In this document: in pieces, positions 60,514-64,000 of the stretch
Position numbering within the stretch: position 1 is the first letter of the stretch
Layout: every line of letters begins with the position of its first letter
Assembly: GCA_050084515.1 (NCBI GenBank)
Contig: CM114272.1
Span: 15,686,001-15,750,000 of the forward strand
DNA from: Blasia pusilla
Lineage: Eukaryota > Marchantiophyta > Marchantiopsida > Blasiales
Reading direction: 5' to 3'
DNA length: 64,000 nt
Translations under genes and position numbers: made by a program
Notes under the pieces: model-generated
Told to the model about the DNA's origin: nothing
Databases searched by the model: none
The model's input: only the letters and a program-made list of their open reading frames with translations

Positions 60514-60689
60514 TCCCAGAAATTTCCAACGAGAGGAGAGTGAGAATGAGAATGGGAATCAGAATGAGAATGAAAATGAGAATTTTTAATTTATAGTGAA
60601 TAGGAAATCAGATTCTTCTGACAGAATTTTAGTGACAAGATGAAGTTTGGTAGGTGAAATTGTTTGACACAATGGATTCAATTCTATTA

Positions 60690-61023
60690 CAACCTGTCGG
60701 AGTTAGGTGGGTTAGAGGATTTGGGAAGCAGAGACGTGGGTTGCGAAACACACTTCATTTTGTTGGAACCCGTCGGATTCCGTTGGGTTGGTACCCCCTT
60801 CTTGCCGACCGAAGATCTTTTGAGGCAATTTTGCTAGCATCAAACACAACATATCGCTTGTTTTTGCGGGATTGTCCAACTCAGGGTACAACTTGTGACC
60901 CGTCGGATTGTAATGGGTTTCCTCGGAACAATACGTTGTCGCATTGTTTCCCGAGGGATAACCTGTCAATAACCGACGGGGTGCCCTGGTAACTCAACTA
61001 TTAACCCAAGCTAAGCAAAGCCT
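60690..61023. repeat. eroded palindromes leading into the array
   Basis: Imperfect copies at about 60691, 60769, 60897 and 60960 (AACCTGTCAATAACCGACGG), more diverged and less evenly spaced than those from 61024 on. Confidence 0.65.
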
Positions 61024-61712
61024 GCAACCCGTCGGCTTCGAACGGGTTGCACGCTTTTGCCTTACCTTGAAATGCAAACATGATCGAAGCTGGCAACCCG
61101 TCGCTCTCCGACAAGTTGCGCGGGTACTGCGCCTTCTTGCCCAAAGACGGCGGAGGCGTGCAACCCGTCGGCATCAGACTGGTTGCCCAATTATCTCATG
61201 GTGTAACACTTACATGAAGGAAGCGTGCAAATTGTCTGTTTCCGACGAGTTCCACGGGTGCCGCACCTTCTTGCCCAAAGACGGCGAGGCGTGCAACCCG
61301 TCGCCCTCCGACGGGTTGCGCAAGGGCCTCGCCTTGTTTCGCTTACATGAAGGAAGCATGCAACCTATCGGCCGCCGACGAGTTGCACGTGAAGCCCGCG
61401 TTGTTATCCCTTGAGGAGGGAAGCGTGCAACCCAACCGTCTCCGACGGGTTGCGCGGGTACCTCCCGTTCTTGCCCGAAGACGGCAGAGGCGTGCAACCT
61501 GTCGGTCTCCGACAGGTTGCGCGAGTACCTCGCAATCTTGTCCAAAGACGGCGGAGGCGCTCAACCTGTCGGTCTCCGACGGGTTGCTCGCGCACCTCGC
61601 GTTCTCGTCCCAGGACGGCGGAGGCGAGCAACCTGTCGGACTCCGACGGGTTGCCACAAGGACGGATGCCTTGAACCTTCAGGAAGCGTGCAACCTGTGG
61701 AAGCCGTCGGGT
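61024..61712. repeat. array of 11 palindromic repeats, 67-bp period
   Basis: Repeats of ~27 bp with arms GCAACCCGTCGG and CCGACGGGTTGC start at 61024, 61093, 61160, 61227, 61293, 61360, 61427, 61494, 61561, 61628 and 61690. Spacings are 69, 67, 67, 66, 67, 67, 67, 67, 67 and 62. The ~40-bp segments between them also resemble each other (CTCGC..TTCTTGCCCAAAGACGGCGGAGGC), so the array is a minisatellite with a palindromic core. All frames stay largely open, giving long spurious ORFs on both strands. It ends ~90 bp before the TATA box of the ParB-like gene. Confidence 0.92.
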
Positions 61713-61804
61713 TGTTGTTTTACACGTCCAGACTTCCATAACGGCCGGCACGTCGCCCTTGAAAGGACGATGCGACCCAACGGTCAGCCCAACGGCTAGA
61801 AAAG

Positions 61805-61812
61805 TATAAATA
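61805..61812 (+). promoter_or_regulatory. TATA box of the ParB-like gene
   Basis: TATAAATA followed by GGGG, 263 bp before the ATG at 62068. Transcription would start near 61840. It lies just after the palindromic array, so the array occupies the proximal promoter position. Confidence 0.6.
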
Positions 61813-61879
61813 GGGGAGAAATCGATCATTTTTGGTTTCTCATTTCGCGATCTCCATTGCTCTCCCACGCAACAGCTGA

Positions 61880-62045
61880 CCAGATAACAAGGGGCGCTTC
61901 ATACGGCGACTCATCGCGAGACGATACGAGCGAACAATCGCAAGACGGTTCAACCGAACGATCGTGAGACGATTCGAGCTACCCATCAAGGCGACTCATC
62001 TCGACATCAGCAGGGCGACTGATCAAGCGATTCATTGTGGACATA
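61880..62045 (+). other. 5' leader with short degenerate repeats
   Basis: No ATG occurs between the expected transcription start and 62068. The leader alternates GGCGACTCATC-like and CGAGACGAT(A/T)CGAGC-like units (for example GCGACTCATCGCGAGACGAT, then CGAACAATCGCAAGACGGTT, then CGAACGATCGTGAGACGATT), a decayed tandem repeat. Confidence 0.5.
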
Positions 62046-62067
62046 GGTGGAGGCATTTCTCGGAAGA

Positions 62068-63660
62068 ATGACGAGGAAGAAATCTCAAGCAAACAAGTCT
62101 AGGAGCTTTACTCCCAAGTCCATGAGGACTCCTGCGTCACCATCTCCAGGGCCTCGTTTGGCCAATGAGATAAGGCAGCAAGAAATCAAGGAGCGGGAAA
62201 GGGAAGAGGAGATGCACAACCAGGAGCTTCTTGCAAAACGTGTACAGGAGGCGCTCGATAAAAAGGACGCAGAGGCTGAGGCGTCGCAGGCCTTGAAGAA
62301 AAGGGTCGCCGACAAAAAGCGAGAAAAGAAGCGTCTGGACGCGTCGGTGAGGAGAGCAGAATTGGCTACAGCGAGGAGGGAAAAAGCAATAGCCATTGAA
62401 GAAAGCCCTGCCTGTCCAACCGAAAGTGTTGAGATGCGGAAAATATCCCCGATGAAGTCCGGGGACACAATCAATATAGCGGAAACGGCCGAAGTTCAAA
62501 TCACGGACGATGAGGTTATGAGGACCGCCACCGTGGAGATGGTGGACATTGCTGAAGAAGCAAGAGAGCGGTCATCCTCGTCTCTAAGCCCGGCGGAAGA
62601 AATCGACATCTATCAGATCGACGAGTTTCCAGTGGACTTGCCAACTGCTGTCTCAGAGCAGTTGGCTCGTCAAGAAACCGACCCAATCTTCGAGCGGGTA
62701 AGAGAGAATCTGTGTTTTTTGAATTATGTGAAGGCCCATCTTGCAATTCATTGGCAATTCAGTATAGCTTACTGATCTTGTCCCCATTGTGACAAGTGGT
62801 AAAGCAGATGGCACTGATGGAGGGCCATAACGCCCCGAGAATTCCACTTTGCCGATTGCGGACAATGGAGTACGTCCTTGAAATTCAGTCTGACGAGGTT
62901 ATTGCGAAGCTCAAACAATCGGTGGCGACAACATCCTACGTATACAGCTTCCCTCCGTTCTATGTTTAGCCTTACAATGACCATGGAACCCAAGCCCTGG
63001 TTACGGAGAAGGACTTGGAAAAGCTCGACACATTCTGGAGGATGACAGATCAGGAATTCATAAGGCAAGTAGAGGGGACGGAATTCAGCTGGATGAGGAA
63101 TCTGCATTTCTTCATCTGGGATGGAAATCACAGGTTCATGGCGTGGACAAAGTTGGTGGACAGGTGAAATCCCCTAGGCCTCTTCTTATCCTCGAATCGA
63201 CGGAATTATTTTCTGAATTATGGACAGGGTTAGCAAACTGTATCCCCTTGGTCTTAGGGGAAACAATGCCTTCATGTCACGAGATGGCTGGGTTATATTT
63301 GTCCTCCCCTACGTCAGAATACTAACTGACCTGATAGAAAGAGAATATGATTATGGGTTTTGGACCACGATGAATAGGGAAGATGCACTTGAAATGCTTG
63401 GGAGGCTAGCAGATTCTTGCTATTTTTTTGAATCTTTTGTCAAGAAGGCCAAATTTTATTGGTCTGTGCGGGACTACTCTGTTTGAAAGGGGAAAAAGGG
63501 CCTCTCGAAGTATGTGAAAGATCTATAGTTGTTTTACGCTGCTAGAGAGTTTAGAAACTTCTCCTGCCCAAAGAATACAGTCTTGGTGGATATTGGGATC
63601 AATTCCCTCCTTTTGATTGATCCAAATAGCGTTATAGCCCTTCCAAAATTTAATATACTT
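62068..63660 (+). pseudogene. ParB-like (DGNHR) protein with N-terminal coiled coil, intron-containing, partly decayed
   Basis: Starts at ATG 62068 (MTRKKSQANKSRSFTPKSMR). Exon 1 to 62697 encodes a basic N-terminus and a long charged coiled coil (LANEIRQQEIKEREREEEMH to DKKREKKRLD), then an acidic stretch. Intron 1 is 62698-62807 (GTAAGA...AAAGCAG). Exon 2 (62808-63163) reads PRIPLCRLRTMEYVLEIQ to HFFIWDGNHRFMAWTKLVD, with the D-G-N-H-R signature of the ParB/sulfiredoxin fold; TAG at about 62967 sits where Gln is likely. Intron 2 is 63164-63227 (64 bp). Exon 3 reads VSKLYPLGLRGNNAFMSRDG to FYWSVRDYSV, TGA at 63484; coding-like sequence continues with a TAG to about 63650. ParB-like domains bind nucleotide and DNA in bacteria and phages. 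Role here is unknown; no HTH is seen. Eukaryotic introns and a TATA box argue against contamination. Confidence 0.6.
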
Positions 63661-64000
63661 CCATGACCCCGAGACCAAAAAAAATCACTGCGAGACCAGT
63701 ACTATTCTCTCGTACTTTCTGATAATGATAGAGAGTTTCCTGGATGGGATAAGTGTTAGTCATTTTATTAGTATTGGGCGGATTGGTTTTCCAAAGCCAC
63801 ATTCTACTGGCGGTAATGGTAAATATCTTTTCCATGCAATCCAGGAAAGCTAAAGGCCTTGGTCTTATTCCAAAATGTACGGGGACAGTTGACTTAGACA
63901 GTATGCAAGGAATGTCCAAGAGTGGAGATCGTTGCAGATGTCATCTTTGGCAGCGTGGATCAGATATAAGTGGAAGTTACGAGGCCAACATGCAATATCA
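63661..64000. other. downstream flank, no feature seen
   Basis: The gene above may continue past an intron here. The minus ORF 63919-63650 has no recognisable domain. Confidence 0.35.

Noticed and set aside
61024-61712. CRISPR array
   Set aside because: The palindromic repeats and 67-bp spacing look CRISPR-like, but the intervening segments resemble each other, no cas gene is present, and the surroundings are eukaryotic. It is a minisatellite with a palindromic core.
61210-61868. Long overlapping ORFs on both strands (61210-61545, 61347-61799, 61404-61868)
   Set aside because: They arise because the 67-bp repeat lacks stops in most frames. The translations are repeats of the palindrome in three frames, with no domain.
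62068-63660. ParB-like gene as bacterial contamination of the assembly
   Set aside because: Two GT-AG introns, a TATA box, and linkage through palindromes that also occur inside other introns of the window indicate a eukaryotic locus.

Overview
The window looks like nuclear DNA of a streptophyte (land plant or charophyte alga). The evidence is a four-exon family-1 glycosyltransferase with a perfect 44-residue plant PSPG box, GT-AG introns, plant-type Ty3/gypsy, Copia, LINE and Helitron elements, and long AT-rich spacers. The retroelement with its own cytosine DNA methyltransferase makes me lean to a charophyte (Chara-like) genome, but that is a guess and no marker in the window fixes the species.

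Layout. 1-2900 (+): 3' part of a decayed gene with an N4/N6-type DNA methyltransferase signature and one clear intron full of small palindromes. 2901-9450: spacer with palindromes, a worn antisense LTR (about 6900-7543) and two long hairpins. 9458-13643 (-): apparently intact UDP-glycosyltransferase gene whose third intron holds a dead LINE fragment. About 15470-16702: a ~160-bp tandem repeat split by a solo LTR. 16703-23530 (+): nearly intact Ty3/gypsy chromovirus (LTR, PBS, gag-PR-RT-RH-INT-chromodomain, PPT, truncated 3' LTR). 23531-25340 (-): gag fragment of a second gypsy family, abutting the broken LTR. 26560-32660: AT-rich spacer and a GC-richer block of unassigned ORFs.

32665 to about 48900 (-): a Helitron with Rep (HUH) and Pif1-type helicase, interrupted inside the helicase by a 10-kb insertion (34874-44862, TAACG target duplication). 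The insertion is the most interesting part. It is a Ty3/gypsy element ordered gag - protease - cytosine DNA methyltransferase - RT - RNase H - integrase - PHD finger. The methyltransferase lies in the same reading frame as the protease, and its motifs I, IV (Pro-Cys), VI (Glu-Asn-Val) and an Arg...Trp-Thr-Asn block can be read. The copy is dead, and many of its stops fit CAG-to-TAG or CGA-to-TGA changes, the mark of deaminated 5-methylcytosine.

49414-49944 (-): ORF with a duplicated 45-residue unit. About 56158-56243 (-): tRNA-like sequence. 57230-57560 (+): Copia gag remnant. About 57600-60513 (-): decayed Cys-rich, transposase-like gene. 61024-61712: eleven palindromic repeats at a strict 67-bp period, followed by a TATA box and, from 62068 (+), an intron-containing gene with an N-terminal coiled coil and a ParB-like DGNHR motif.

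The window is therefore mostly layered mobile DNA. The two edge genes (ParB-like at the right, adenine/N4-type methyltransferase at the left) may be opposite halves of one family, because ParB-methylase fusions are familiar in phages. They share no overlapping segment here, so that link is inference.
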